Positions 1 to 7,608 of a stretch of DNA of 41,197 bases are shown here, one piece after another. The notes beneath the pieces were generated by a model, which made no database searches, was not told the origin of the DNA, and worked only from the letters and a program-made list of their open reading frames with translations. The DNA is from Chloroflexota bacterium (GTDB taxonomy: Bacteria; Chloroflexota; Anaerolineae; Aggregatilineales; Phototrophicaceae): positions 1 through 41,197 of the forward strand of contig JAPOYS010000034.1 of the NCBI GenBank assembly GCA_026706455.1. The letters are read 5' to 3'. Made by a program: the position numbers and the translations under genes. Each line of letters starts with the position of its first letter. Position 1 is the first letter of the stretch.

Positions 1-61
1 GGGGCGACAGGCGGGCTGTGTCTACGCGCCCTACCATGTCGCCCAAAACCACAAGCCGCAG

Positions 62-126
62 CGGGCGACCAGATCGGTCGCTCCTACGAGGCTCGCTTCT
101 TTCGCATGACTAACTTGGAACTACTT
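62..126. repeat. REP palindrome plus right end of an inverted-repeat mini-element
   Basis: A REP-type palindrome lies at about 62-88 (GCGGGCGAC..GTCGCTCCTAC). It is followed at 101-126 by 26 bp identical to 17525-17550, which is the right end of the inverted-repeat element described at 17403-17552. The left end of this copy would lie outside the window. No gene is seen in 1-287; 127-287 is AT-richer and without recognisable structure. Confidence 0.55.
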
Positions 127-287
127 CTGTGCTCTCTGTATTCAAAAAGGGACGGAGCGGCATTCGCCGACTTATAATTGACCACGATCTTTGCGACTCG
201 CAGGCAACTAACAACTGCAAAACGAGTAGGTTGTCTGCCATAATGGAAGCTTGTTCCGCAAACACATATCAGGATTGAATCGTACGC

Positions 288-1475
288 ATGCCACGAATCG
301 CCGTATCCGCAAACGCGCTGGTCGATTACAGCCCCGATCGCTGGCGCCTGATTCAGGTCGATGATCCGGGCGAGCCGAAGCTGCTCGTCGAAGCCAAGAG
401 GGGTCTGCCTCTTCGTTACAACGGTTACTTCGCCGTCAGCCGCGATTTGCCCGAATCCGGTGAAATCCATACCGCCGACCTGGGACAGGTCGTGCTCGGC
501 TGGTCAAATGAGACGAGCTCCTGGCAATTGGGCATCACCTTGTCGCCCGAGATCGCGCTCGCGCGTTCGAGCCGCTGGTTTGAGCTGCTGCGTTTGACCG
601 CTGCCGATGCCGCCGCGCATGAAGCCAAAGCGATTCAACTGGGCAAGGCGCTGGCTGATACGCTGGGCATTCCCCTTGCCTCGACCGCGCCCGTAGATAC
701 GGCGCTTGAGCCCGAGCCGGAAGCGATTTCCCGCGAGGCGCTGCCGCTCGATCTGGGTCTATGGCGCCTGGAAGAAGCGGACCGCATGCGCGGCGCCGAT
801 GGCGAGCTGCGCCTGACGCGCGAGAAACGTTGGCTGCGCGCCAAACAGCGCCAGATCGCCTGGTATGCTCTGCTCGTCGGCGTCTACCTGTGGGTCTCCT
901 TGGCGACGCTCAGCAGCGAGCTGGGCTTGCCCATCGCCGGCACCACGATATCGGCGCCACTAAGCCTATTTGGTTTGAGCGTCGCTGACGTACCGTTTGC
1001 CGATCCAGCGTTGCTGCCCTATCTGGGAATCGGCGTGGCGATCATGCTGCTGCTGGGGATCGTCCGGCTGCTATGGATTGTTCAGCGCGAGCCGAACGCC
1101 ATCGTCCTGAATCCCTATGAAAAATCTGTCAGCGCCTGGCGCGGGAGCCAGCGGCTCTGGCGAGTGAACGCCGGCAGCGTGCAGTCGATCTACGTCAGCG
1201 AAGTGGTCAAGAAACGCGGGCGCAAGCCGACAGTCTTTCATGGCGAGATCAATTTGCACTTGCTGGACGGCCGCTTCCTGCCGCTGCTGGTCGACAGCGA
1301 TAAGATCGTGAGCGCGCTTTTGCCGGATCGCGATCCGGCGACTGAGAAGGCGAAGCCCGCTGGCGTGCAGGCGCTGGAGCCGGACGCGGTCAACACGGCG
1401 CTGCAGGCGGCCGCCATTCATATCGGCCTATGCCTGGGCGAGCTGCCGATCTGGCACGACCGGCGCCTGAAATGA
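288..1475 (+). CDS. Conserved membrane protein of unknown function
   Basis: This 395-residue protein is not recognised as a named family. The N-terminal ~180 residues are soluble and mixed in composition. A charged linker (REKRWLRAKQRQ) leads into two hydrophobic helices, about 190-209 and 242-265, separated by a ~30-residue loop. The remaining ~130 residues are soluble, with a basic patch (VVKKRGRKP) and short beta-like strands that resemble a PH-like or DUF-type output domain. The two-helix hairpin suggests that both ends sit on the cytoplasmic side. The start is the first ATG in frame; the ribosome binding site is weak. It stands alone between repeat-rich spacers and shows no operon partner. 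Reality of the gene is well supported by length and codon use; function is unknown. Confidence 0.8.
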   Translation: MPRIAVSANALVDYSPDRWRLIQVDDPGEPKLLVEAKRGLPLRYNGYFAVSRDLPESGEIHTADLGQVVLGWSNETSSWQLGITLSPEIALARSSRWFELLRLTAADAAAHEAKAIQLGKALADTLGIPLASTAPVDTALEPEPEAISREALPLDLGLWRLEEADRMRGADGELRLTREKRWLRAKQRQIAWYALLVGVYLWVSLATLSSELGLPIAGTTISAPLSLFGLSVADVPFADPALLPYLGIGVAIMLLLGIVRLLWIVQREPNAIVLNPYEKSVSAWRGSQRLWRVNAGSVQSIYVSEVVKKRGRKPTVFHGEINLHLLDGRFLPLLVDSDKIVSALLPDRDPATEKAKPAGVQALEPDAVNTALQAAAIHIGLCLGELPIWHDRRLK

Positions 1476-1547
1476 GCTCGATTGGACGCGCTCGAAATGT
1501 AGGGCTGCGCGGCTGCATGTTGGCTCTGCCACGCGTTTGGTGTGCGT

Positions 1548-1656
1548 ACAGGCGAGCCGCCGGCTCGCCCCTACAGCGACTTAGTTTATGCTACATTTAG
1601 AGATTGTGCGAAAGTAGCGGACGATCGTTGTAGGGGCGACTTATCAAGTCGCCCGC
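1548..1656. repeat. Two REP palindromes (1548-1575 and 1630-1656)
   Basis: The spacer between the membrane protein and the dehydrogenase holds two REP-like imperfect palindromes in opposite orientation. One reads GGCGAGCC-GCC-GGCTCGCC followed by CCTACA. The other is GTAGGGGCGACTT-ATC-AAGTCGCCC. They belong to the same family as at least ten other copies in this window. Confidence 0.75.
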
Positions 1657-1700
1657 TTTGAACAGTCCTGACAAATTTATACGGCTCTAACGAGGGCGCG

Positions 1701-2732
1701 ATGAAAATCAAAGTGATAGTCAACACCAGTTTTCGGCGCATGGACGAGATCTTCTCGCCCGCAGACCAGCGGCGGATGGCTGACCTGGTCGAGGTGATCT
1801 GGGGCAAAGACGAGCGCATGCCGGCGGCCGATTTCGAGCGCGCCCTGCCCAGCGCTGATGTGGTGGTCACATCCGGCTGGCACTACGGCGATGCGCTGGA
1901 TCGAGCCGAGCGCCTGAAAGCGATCATGGATGTCTCCGGCAGTTTTCCCCTCAGTCTCGATTATGAGGCCTGCTACCTGCGGCGCATCCGCGTCTTAAGC
2001 GCGGCGCCCGGCTTTGGCCGCCAGGTGGCCGAGTTCTCCCTCGGGCTCGCGATTGACGCCGCGCGCCAGATCTCGTACGGCGACCGCCTGATGCGCCGCG
2101 GAGCAGAGCAGTATCTCTGGCACGGCAATGTCGACACCTTCTTGCTCTACGACCAACCGGTCGGCATCATCGGCTACGGCGGGCTGGCGCGCGCGCTGCA
2201 TCCGCTGCTGCTGCCCTTCGGCGTCAGCATCTCCGTCTACGATCCCTGGCTCAGTGAGGGCTATCTGAGGCGGCAAGGGCTGCAACCCGTCTCGCTGGAA
2301 GAACTGATGTCGAGCTCGAAATTCATATTCGTGATGGCGATCCCGTCCGTGGAAAACCGCGCCATGCTCTCGCGCGAGCTGCTGGAGTTGATTCAGCCAA
2401 AGGCGGTGCTGATTCTGGCGAGCCGCGCCCACGTCATCGACTTTGACGCGGCGACGGAGTTGGTGCTGGAAGGGCGCTTCAAGCTGGCCACCGATGTCTT
2501 CCCGATTGAGCCGCTGCCGGCCGATCATCCGATACGCGCCGCCGAGGGCGCTACGCTATCCGCCCATCGCGCTGGGTCTGTGGCGCAGGGCATGGTCGAG
2601 CTGGGCGAGATGGTGGTGGACGATCTGGAAGCGATCGTCAAGGGCATGCCGCCGCGCCGCCTGCAAATGGCTGAGCCGGAACTGAGCATGCGCTACACCA
2701 GCACGCGGGCGAAATCGCCTGATTCGACCTAA
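1701..2732 (+). CDS. D-isomer-specific 2-hydroxyacid dehydrogenase
   Basis: A 343-residue NAD(P)-dependent oxidoreductase of the D-2-hydroxyacid dehydrogenase family, which interconverts 2-oxo acids and D-2-hydroxy acids in the cytoplasm. The Rossmann motif GYGGLAR is at about 158-164; the third glycine of the usual GxGxxG is alanine. Catalytic residues can be assigned as Arg242 (ILASRAHVIDF), Glu270 (TDVFPIEPLP) and His289 (LSAHRAG), in the usual order and spacing. The helical region before the Rossmann fold (AEFSLGLAIDAARQI, about 110-124) is also family-typical. An AGGG-like ribosome binding site precedes ATG 1701. The substrate cannot be read from the sequence and no neighbour suggests a pathway. 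Distant phosphoglycerate-dehydrogenase-like homologues of this type are often of unknown substrate. Confidence 0.9.
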   Translation: MKIKVIVNTSFRRMDEIFSPADQRRMADLVEVIWGKDERMPAADFERALPSADVVVTSGWHYGDALDRAERLKAIMDVSGSFPLSLDYEACYLRRIRVLSAAPGFGRQVAEFSLGLAIDAARQISYGDRLMRRGAEQYLWHGNVDTFLLYDQPVGIIGYGGLARALHPLLLPFGVSISVYDPWLSEGYLRRQGLQPVSLEELMSSSKFIFVMAIPSVENRAMLSRELLELIQPKAVLILASRAHVIDFDAATELVLEGRFKLATDVFPIEPLPADHPIRAAEGATLSAHRAGSVAQGMVELGEMVVDDLEAIVKGMPPRRLQMAEPELSMRYTSTRAKSPDST

Positions 2733-2753
2733 GGATGAGCAATCGCAGCAGTT

Positions 2754-3668
2754 TTAGATTAGCCTCTTCTGCGCAGGCTTCCAGATTCCATCCGAGTAAA
2801 GACGTTCTACGGACTTCTCGAAGTCTTGAACAGCGCTGATATGGTTGTTGAGAAACCAGCGCTTGTGATCGGCCAAATACGACTGCCTAATCGACTCATT
2901 GCGTAAATCCAGTGGAACACGCTTCATTCTTGGATCGACACTATCAAAACCCGAAAATTCGCTCTGCAAACGATCCTGCGCTATTTTGAGATAATCGGGA
3001 TTAATCTCAATTCCTGTTCCAAATCGGTTGAGTTGCTGGCAGACGCGAAGTGTCGTCCCGCTACCGAAGAATGGATCGAGCACACGGGCACCTTCATTGC
3101 TTGAAGCAAGGACGAGTCGCTCAATTAGCCCTTCCGGCTTTTGAGTTGGATGATTCTGTCTATTGTCGTTGCAATAGTGGACATGAGAAAATTCCCATAC
3201 GTCCCCGGGATTAGCTCCCCTCATATTGTTACGTTCACGATAATACTTCTGTGGTACACGTACTGCATCAAGGTTGAACACGAAATCCCGCGACTTTGTA
3301 AACATCAGAATGTCGTCATGCCTAGGAGAGAATCCTTTAGTTTTCCCGACGCCTTGCGTATAGTGCCAAACTATCCAATTGCCAAAGTGCATTCCCAGTT
3401 CGCGTTCGAGGATTTCATATAGGTATGCAATGAACCGGAAACCCATGAACACGTAAATTGTGCCCCGCGATTTAAGTAAACGTGATGCCTCACAGAGCCA
3501 TCTCTGTGTGAATTCCAGGTATTCATGGAAACCGCGATTGTCAAAATTGTTACCGTAGTTCTTTCCGAGATTGTATGGAGGATCGGCGACTATAAGGTCA
3601 AACGACCTCGATTTGAGTTTTGGAAGCTCGCAGAGCGCGTCGCCCAAGATGAGCTTTTGGTCAATCAC
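2754..3668 (-). CDS. Site-specific DNA methyltransferase (beta-class, probably N6-adenine)
   Basis: A 304-residue DNA amino-methyltransferase in the motif order of the beta class: DPPYNLG (motif IV, residues 29-35) near the N-terminus and DPFFGSGTT (motif I, 198-206) near the C-terminus, with NHPTQKP (172-178) before it. DPPY rather than SPPY points to N6-adenine, as in HinfI- or CcrM-like enzymes. About 100 residues follow motif I. I chose GTG 3668, which gives the usual start MIDQKLILGDAL and overlaps the TGA of an upstream small ORF by 8 nt, so translation is probably coupled. A TTG at 3716 would add 16 atypical residues. No nuclease gene is adjacent, so it is an orphan methyltransferase or the remains of an R-M system. 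Base composition is AT-richer than in flanking genes, suggesting transfer. Confidence 0.85.
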   Translation of the reverse strand: MIDQKLILGDALCELPKLKSRSFDLIVADPPYNLGKNYGNNFDNRGFHEYLEFTQRWLCEASRLLKSRGTIYVFMGFRFIAYLYEILERELGMHFGNWIVWHYTQGVGKTKGFSPRHDDILMFTKSRDFVFNLDAVRVPQKYYRERNNMRGANPGDVWEFSHVHYCNDNRQNHPTQKPEGLIERLVLASSNEGARVLDPFFGSGTTLRVCQQLNRFGTGIEINPDYLKIAQDRLQSEFSGFDSVDPRMKRVPLDLRNESIRQSYLADHKRWFLNNHISAVQDFEKSVERLYSDGIWKPAQKRLI

Positions 3669-3808
3669 TGCTCTTGATCCAACCATGCTTGTTCGCGAGT
3701 GCCAGCCACTCTTCAAAAGAGCGTCTCAACGGCATGGATTACGAATTCCGAGCAGTCATAGTAGTCTGGGGATTCAAACGGAATTTTGAGATCTTGAAGC
3801 TCGTACAT
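3661..3808 (-). pseudogene. Small ORF before the methyltransferase, frameshifted at a TTTT run
   Basis: From ATG 3808 the minus strand reads MYELQDLKIPFESP..ETLF and then hits TGA inside TTTTGA (3713-3718). Removing one T lets the frame continue as EEWLALANKHGWIKSSD and stop at 3661, giving a 48-residue product whose stop overlaps the GTG start of the methyltransferase by 8 nt. The smooth join and the coupled overlap suggest a real small gene with a one-base homopolymer error or mutation. The family is not recognised; it may be a controller or accessory ORF of the methyltransferase locus. Confidence 0.4.
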
Positions 3809-3817
3809 TCTACGCTC

Positions 3818-4990
3818 TTAACTCCTTACGCCCCGCATCGTCTCCGCCCGCAGGTGATCCACCACCGCTTTTAGCGCCTCATCCTTTGTGGCGCCGTGTG
3901 CCAGGCAGTCGTGATAGACCGCCAGTTGCCGATCCGAGCTCGTGCCTTGCTCCAATATGGTTTGCACATAATTGATCTCATCGCGCGAGCCAAGTTCGTC
4001 AGCCACATCTTCAAGCAGCTCCAGCAATTCCGTCGCCAGCGACCGCATCGGCACCGCTTCCCGCTTGCCGTAATCGATCAGCTGCCCATCCAGCCCCCAA
4101 CGCACCGCCCGCCATTTATTCTCGGCGATCAATTCATTGGGATAAATCCGCCAACTCATATTCTGATTGCGCAGCTTGATCAGCTTGGCGACCAGCGCTT
4201 GCACCAGCGCGGCAATGGCGACCGCCTCATCCACCGTCGTGCAGATATCGCAGATGCGGATTTCGAGCGTGCCGAAGTCTTCGTGCGGCCGGCTGTCCCA
4301 CCAGATCTTGGTGTAATCGGCTTTGCCGTCCTTCCGCCCCTTGCCCAAGGTCCCAACTTGACCAAAAGTATCAATCAGCCGTTCGTATTCGCTAAAGGAT
4401 GAAAAGATGGGCGCGGTGCCGGTGCGCGGCAGGTTCTCGAAGATGATGCTGCGATAACTCTTCAGCCCGGTGGGATGCCCGTGCCAGAAGGGCGAGCTGG
4501 TGGAAAATGTCAGCAGGTGCGGCAGAAAATAGCGCAGTTGATTCTGGATATCGATCAGCAGATCGAGTTGCGGCCGCGTCGTGCCGAAGCCGACATGCAC
4601 ATGCATGCCGAAGATCAGCATTTGCCGTGCCACCTCTTGCATGTACTCCTTGAGATCTTGGTAGCGTTCGCCCGGGTTGGCTTCTTGCTCTTCCCATTTG
4701 GCGAAGGGATGGGTGCTGGCGGCCAGGATGCAATAGCCGTGACGTTCGGCCACCCGGTTCACCTCGCGCCGCAAGCGCAGGAGCTCAGCCCGCGCTTCTT
4801 GCACATTCTGGCAGATGGCGCTGCCGATTTCGATTTGCGATTGCATAAACTCGGGTTTGACCTGATCGCCAATCTGCCGGAGGCCTTCATCGTGCAGCAA
4901 CTGCTGCACAACAGCCGCGAGCTTGCCGGTCTCGGGATCAATCAACTGATATTCTTCTTCAATTCCGATGGTCAACGGCGCTGAATGCAT
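3818..4990 (-). CDS. Carboxylate-amine ligase, YbdK family (GCS2-type)
   Basis: A 390-residue member of the glutamate-cysteine ligase type 2 family, close in length to E. coli YbdK (about 370). These ATP-dependent enzymes join a carboxylate to an amine; true gamma-glutamylcysteine synthesis is weak in characterised YbdK. The family opening LTIGIEEEYQLIDPETG is at residues 6-22 and the FGMHVHVGFG active-site strand is about 135 residues further on. Later come SPFWHGHPTGLKSYRS and the conserved DFGTLEIRICD. I prefer ATG 4990 (MHSAPLTIGIEEEYQ), which follows a GGTGG sequence, over the upstream ATG 5011 with no ribosome binding site. It is convergent with nothing and lies upstream of the methyltransferase locus on the same strand. 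The physiological substrate is not deducible. Confidence 0.9.
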   Translation of the reverse strand: MHSAPLTIGIEEEYQLIDPETGKLAAVVQQLLHDEGLRQIGDQVKPEFMQSQIEIGSAICQNVQEARAELLRLRREVNRVAERHGYCILAASTHPFAKWEEQEANPGERYQDLKEYMQEVARQMLIFGMHVHVGFGTTRPQLDLLIDIQNQLRYFLPHLLTFSTSSPFWHGHPTGLKSYRSIIFENLPRTGTAPIFSSFSEYERLIDTFGQVGTLGKGRKDGKADYTKIWWDSRPHEDFGTLEIRICDICTTVDEAVAIAALVQALVAKLIKLRNQNMSWRIYPNELIAENKWRAVRWGLDGQLIDYGKREAVPMRSLATELLELLEDVADELGSRDEINYVQTILEQGTSSDRQLAVYHDCLAHGATKDEALKAVVDHLRAETMRGVRS

Positions 4991-5095
4991 GAGCCACCCC
5001 CAACACCACAATTACGACTCAGTAACAGATATTATCACAGACCTACAGCCTAGCCAAAACGCCTAGCGCCCGCGCCCGAACCCCGATTGAAATCT

Positions 5096-5123
5096 ACGGG
5101 CGAGCCACCGACTCGCCCCTACA
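5096..5123. repeat. REP palindrome
   Basis: ACGGGCGAGCC-ACC-GACTCGCCCCTACA, a member of the window's REP family, lies in the spacer between the divergent ends of the ligase and sulfatase genes. Confidence 0.7.
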
Positions 5124-5197
5124 GATTCAATTGTTTGCGGATATATTATTTCTGCCCGAGCTATGCAATTGCTTGCGCCGGACGGCGGCGGTCCACG

Positions 5198-6763
5198 CTA
5201 ATCCAGCGGCCAATCCCGCACTTCGCAGCGCGCCGCCCAGTCAGCGTACATGCCGCTCATCTGAGCGACGCGTTCAGCCTCGCCCGCGCTGAGGTCGTTC
5301 AGCTCGGTGCGATCCTCGATCATATTGTAGAGTTCCCAAGCGCCCGGGTGTTTGCTGACCAGCTTCCACTCGCCGATGCGAATAGCGCGGTTGCCCTCAT
5401 GCTCCCAGTAGAGTGGTTTCTCGCGCTGCCAATCCGCGCCTTCCAGCGCCGGACGGAAGCTCTCGCCCTCGACCGACTGAATCGCCTTCCCCTCATATTC
5501 GCTCGGATACTCCGCGCCCGCCAAGTCGGCAAAGGTGGGCAGCACATCGATAAACTGTACCGGGCTGTGGCAGACGGAATCAGCTTCGACCAGCGCCGGG
5601 TAATGCACGATGCAGGGCGATGAGATGCCGCCCTCATGCACCCAATGCTTGTAAAGGCGGAAGGGCGAATTGGAGGCGTTCGCCCAAGGCAGATCGTAAC
5701 TCATAAAGGTGTCGGCGGGTCCGGGCCGCATATCGACGCGGTTGCCGATACGCACGCGCCGGCCATCGGGCAGCGTCGGCACATAAGAACGATGATCGCG
5801 CCAGCCGTCCTCAGCCATGAATTCGGCGCAGCCGCCATTGTCGGACAGGAAGATTATCAAGGTGTCGTCCGTGATTTCGAGCGCGTCGAGTTTCGTCAAG
5901 ATGCGCCCGATGCCCTGATCCATGCGGTCAATCATGGCGGCGTAGGTGGCCATGCGCAGGTCTTCCCAGTCTCTGTTTTCTTCCGTCTCCCAGGGATGCG
6001 AATCGTTATCGCGCGGCGAAATCCGCCAAACCGGGTCGAGGATGCCCAGGCTGTTGAGTTCTTCGTGCCGGTTCCGCCGCAAGCTGTCCCAGCCGGCGCG
6101 GTAAGCGCCTTCGTATTTGGCGATGTCTTCCGGCGGGGCATGCAGGGGCCAGTGGGGCGCGGTATAGGCGACGTGCAAGAAGAAAGGCGCGCCAGCCGTA
6201 TGCGCTTCGCCGATCATGTCGACGGCTTTGTCGCTGATGGCGTCTGTATAGTAGAAATCATCGGGATAATCCTGGACGAAGTCGCCATCTTCCGTCAGGG
6301 CATGCGGGTAGAAGAAGCTGCCGGCGCCGACGAGCGTGCCATAGAAGCGGTCGAATCCACGCTGCTGCGGCGTCGGATAGCCTTCGGCGCCGGGCTTCCA
6401 AGTCTCCGGTTCCTGCGCCAGCATTTGCCCGCCGGTATGCCATTTGCCGGACATCATCGTCTGGTAACTGGCGCTCTTCAGCACTTCGGCGATGGTCACC
6501 GCGTCATCGCGCAAATAGCCCTGATAGGCGCGCGTGCCGCGATTCTGCACCATGTGGCCCACGCCCGCTTGCTGCGGATGCAAGCCCGTCAGCAGCGCCG
6601 CCCGCGACGGACAGCAGCGCGCGAAGCTGTACATCTGCGAGAAGCGCGCGCCATTCGCCGCCAGCCGGTCGAGATTGGGCGTGGCGATCTCCGAGCCGAA
6701 GCAGCCGATATCGGAATATCCCAAGTCATCGGCGAGTATTAGGATTATGTTTGGTTGCGTCAT
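5198..6763 (-). CDS. Type I sulfatase (arylsulfatase family)
   Basis: A 521-residue formylglycine-dependent sulfatase hydrolysing sulfate esters. The N-terminal metal-binding strand ILILADDLGYSDIG carries the aspartate pair at 12-13. The activation motif C50-C-P-S-R54 (FARCCPSRAALLTG) provides Cys50 for conversion to formylglycine; GKWHTGG (106-112) and the FLSDNGG strand further on complete the active site. Start ATG 6763 is chosen because AGAGGT lies just upstream and the protein then opens MTQPNIILILADD; 29 in-frame upstream codons lack family similarity. No signal peptide is visible, which would place it in the cytoplasm unless the start is mis-set. No formylglycine-generating enzyme gene is in the window. 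The substrate cannot be predicted beyond small or carbohydrate sulfate ester. Confidence 0.93.
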   Translation of the reverse strand: MTQPNIILILADDLGYSDIGCFGSEIATPNLDRLAANGARFSQMYSFARCCPSRAALLTGLHPQQAGVGHMVQNRGTRAYQGYLRDDAVTIAEVLKSASYQTMMSGKWHTGGQMLAQEPETWKPGAEGYPTPQQRGFDRFYGTLVGAGSFFYPHALTEDGDFVQDYPDDFYYTDAISDKAVDMIGEAHTAGAPFFLHVAYTAPHWPLHAPPEDIAKYEGAYRAGWDSLRRNRHEELNSLGILDPVWRISPRDNDSHPWETEENRDWEDLRMATYAAMIDRMDQGIGRILTKLDALEITDDTLIIFLSDNGGCAEFMAEDGWRDHRSYVPTLPDGRRVRIGNRVDMRPGPADTFMSYDLPWANASNSPFRLYKHWVHEGGISSPCIVHYPALVEADSVCHSPVQFIDVLPTFADLAGAEYPSEYEGKAIQSVEGESFRPALEGADWQREKPLYWEHEGNRAIRIGEWKLVSKHPGAWELYNMIEDRTELNDLSAGEAERVAQMSGMYADWAARCEVRDWPLD

Positions 6764-6871
6764 GTGACCTCTTTTCCTATTTTTACCAGCGAGGACACCG
6801 AGTGCGCGGCGAGATACCGAAAGACAAATGACTATCCTCTGTGCCCTCAAAATTCTCGGTGTACTCGGTGG

Positions 6872-6918
6872 TTAAGAATTCTCCCGCTGAAAAGCCCGCG
6901 CCTCAGCCAGCGTCGGCA
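6872..6918 (-). pseudogene. Displaced copy of the 3' end of the PfkB kinase gene
   Basis: 6877-6918 matches 7625-7666, the 3' end of the kinase gene, at 40 of 42 positions. It translates as PTLAEARAFQRENS followed by TAA (6872-6874), against PTLAEARAFQRENCDKVDA in the intact gene. The rest of the kinase is absent. The copy lies beyond a terminator and two small genes, 748 bp from the equivalent position in the kinase. It looks like the original gene end displaced by an insertion. Confidence 0.75.
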
Positions 6919-6936
6919 TCATGCAGCGCACAATTG

Positions 6937-6966
6937 AAATAAGAAAGACTCCTCAATTGAGGAGTC
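6937..6966 (-). terminator. Rho-independent terminator after the 56-residue ORF
   Basis: A perfect 20-bp palindrome, GACTCCTCAATTGAGGAGTC (6947-6966), is followed on the minus strand by TTTCTTATTT. It lies 21 bp beyond the stop of the small ORF at 6988 and probably ends the transcript that begins at the kinase. Confidence 0.7.
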
Positions 6967-6987
6967 TGCGCCAACTCTTGTCCGCTA

Positions 6988-7158
6988 TCAGTTCGAGCGG
7001 GATTTTGATTTTCCCGGATCTTTCGGACGAACTGGGGGTTTAGCGGCTGCCGATGTATGCTCGCGAGGCGGTGATACCTGTTTGGGGTATAACTTGTCGC
7101 CGTCCACGACATACTCCACCATGGGCGTTTTGGTAACCGCCGTGTTGTTTTCTCTCAT
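6988..7158 (-). CDS. Small basic protein of unknown function (56 aa)
   Basis: ATG 7158 is preceded by a near-perfect AAGGAGG (7166-7172) at 7-nt spacing, one of the strongest ribosome binding sites in the window. The product begins MRENNTAVTKTPMVEYVVDG and ends in a proline-, lysine- and serine-rich basic tail (KPPVRPKDPGKSKSRSN). There is no signal peptide or membrane segment. It lies 27 bp after the amber-interrupted gene at 7186-7608 and just before a hairpin terminator, so it is the last gene of that cassette. The family is not recognised. The ribosome binding site, terminator and synteny argue that it is translated. Confidence 0.6.
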   Translation of the reverse strand: MRENNTAVTKTPMVEYVVDGDKLYPKQVSPPREHTSAAAKPPVRPKDPGKSKSRSN

Positions 7159-7185
7159 GCTGAATCCTCCTTGCCGCACACAATA

Positions 7186-7608
7186 TTATGATACGTTAGC
7201 AACTATGTATAAGCTATTATGGGAAGTTACCTTCCAATCTCCAAATTCGGGCACTTCAACCTGAAACTCATACAGCCCATCTGAAACATAATTGAACCTT
7301 CTAAACTGAAACGTAACAAATTTGCTGTTCGATTGGCTCAGATCAATTTCGAATCGCATTTCACCGATTATCTCGTTGTCGCGCGGCGCCGAAACTCGCA
7401 GGACCGCTGGATATACCTTAGATTCAGCGTCTGACTCCCTATACTAATATGAGACTAGGCTAAATGGTTGATTTAATGGAACAACGACCGGGCCCGGCTG
7501 CGGCAAGGAAAGCGACAGAACTGTATCTGCAAACACTTTGTGAAGCACCACTGAACCGTCATCGAGCCTTCCGTAATCTCTGCATAGAACTGACCAACCG
7601 AGCCTCAT
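7186..7608 (-). pseudogene. Beta-sandwich-like gene with an in-frame amber codon (DUF6941-like?)
   Basis: Reading from ATG 7608 gives MRLGWSVLCRDYGRLDDG and continues for 140 codons to TAA 7186, broken only by TAG at codon 55 (7444-7446). Both sides look coding: upstream LNQPFSLVSY, downstream YRESDAESKVYPAVLRVSAP and then GEMRFEIDLSQSNSKFVTF and DGLYEFQVEVPEFGDW. A tryptophan (TGG) is the likely ancestral codon. The layout recalls the short DUF6941-type proteins, whose C-terminus carries a G-x-Y-x-F-x-V strand, but this assignment is tentative. The ATG overlaps the kinase stop as ATGA, so translation would be coupled to the kinase. It is AT-richer than the kinase. It may be a fresh pseudogene or a readthrough product. 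Confidence 0.6.

Noticed and set aside
84..470. 128-codon minus-strand frame at the window start
   Set aside because: Overlaps repeats and the start of the membrane protein gene, with no ribosome binding site or family similarity.
5636..6742. Long open frame on the plus strand opposite the sulfatase
   Set aside because: It is antisense to a gene with a complete sulfatase active site; the translation is rich in R, H and G with no family motif, as expected for the mirror frame of a GC-rich gene.
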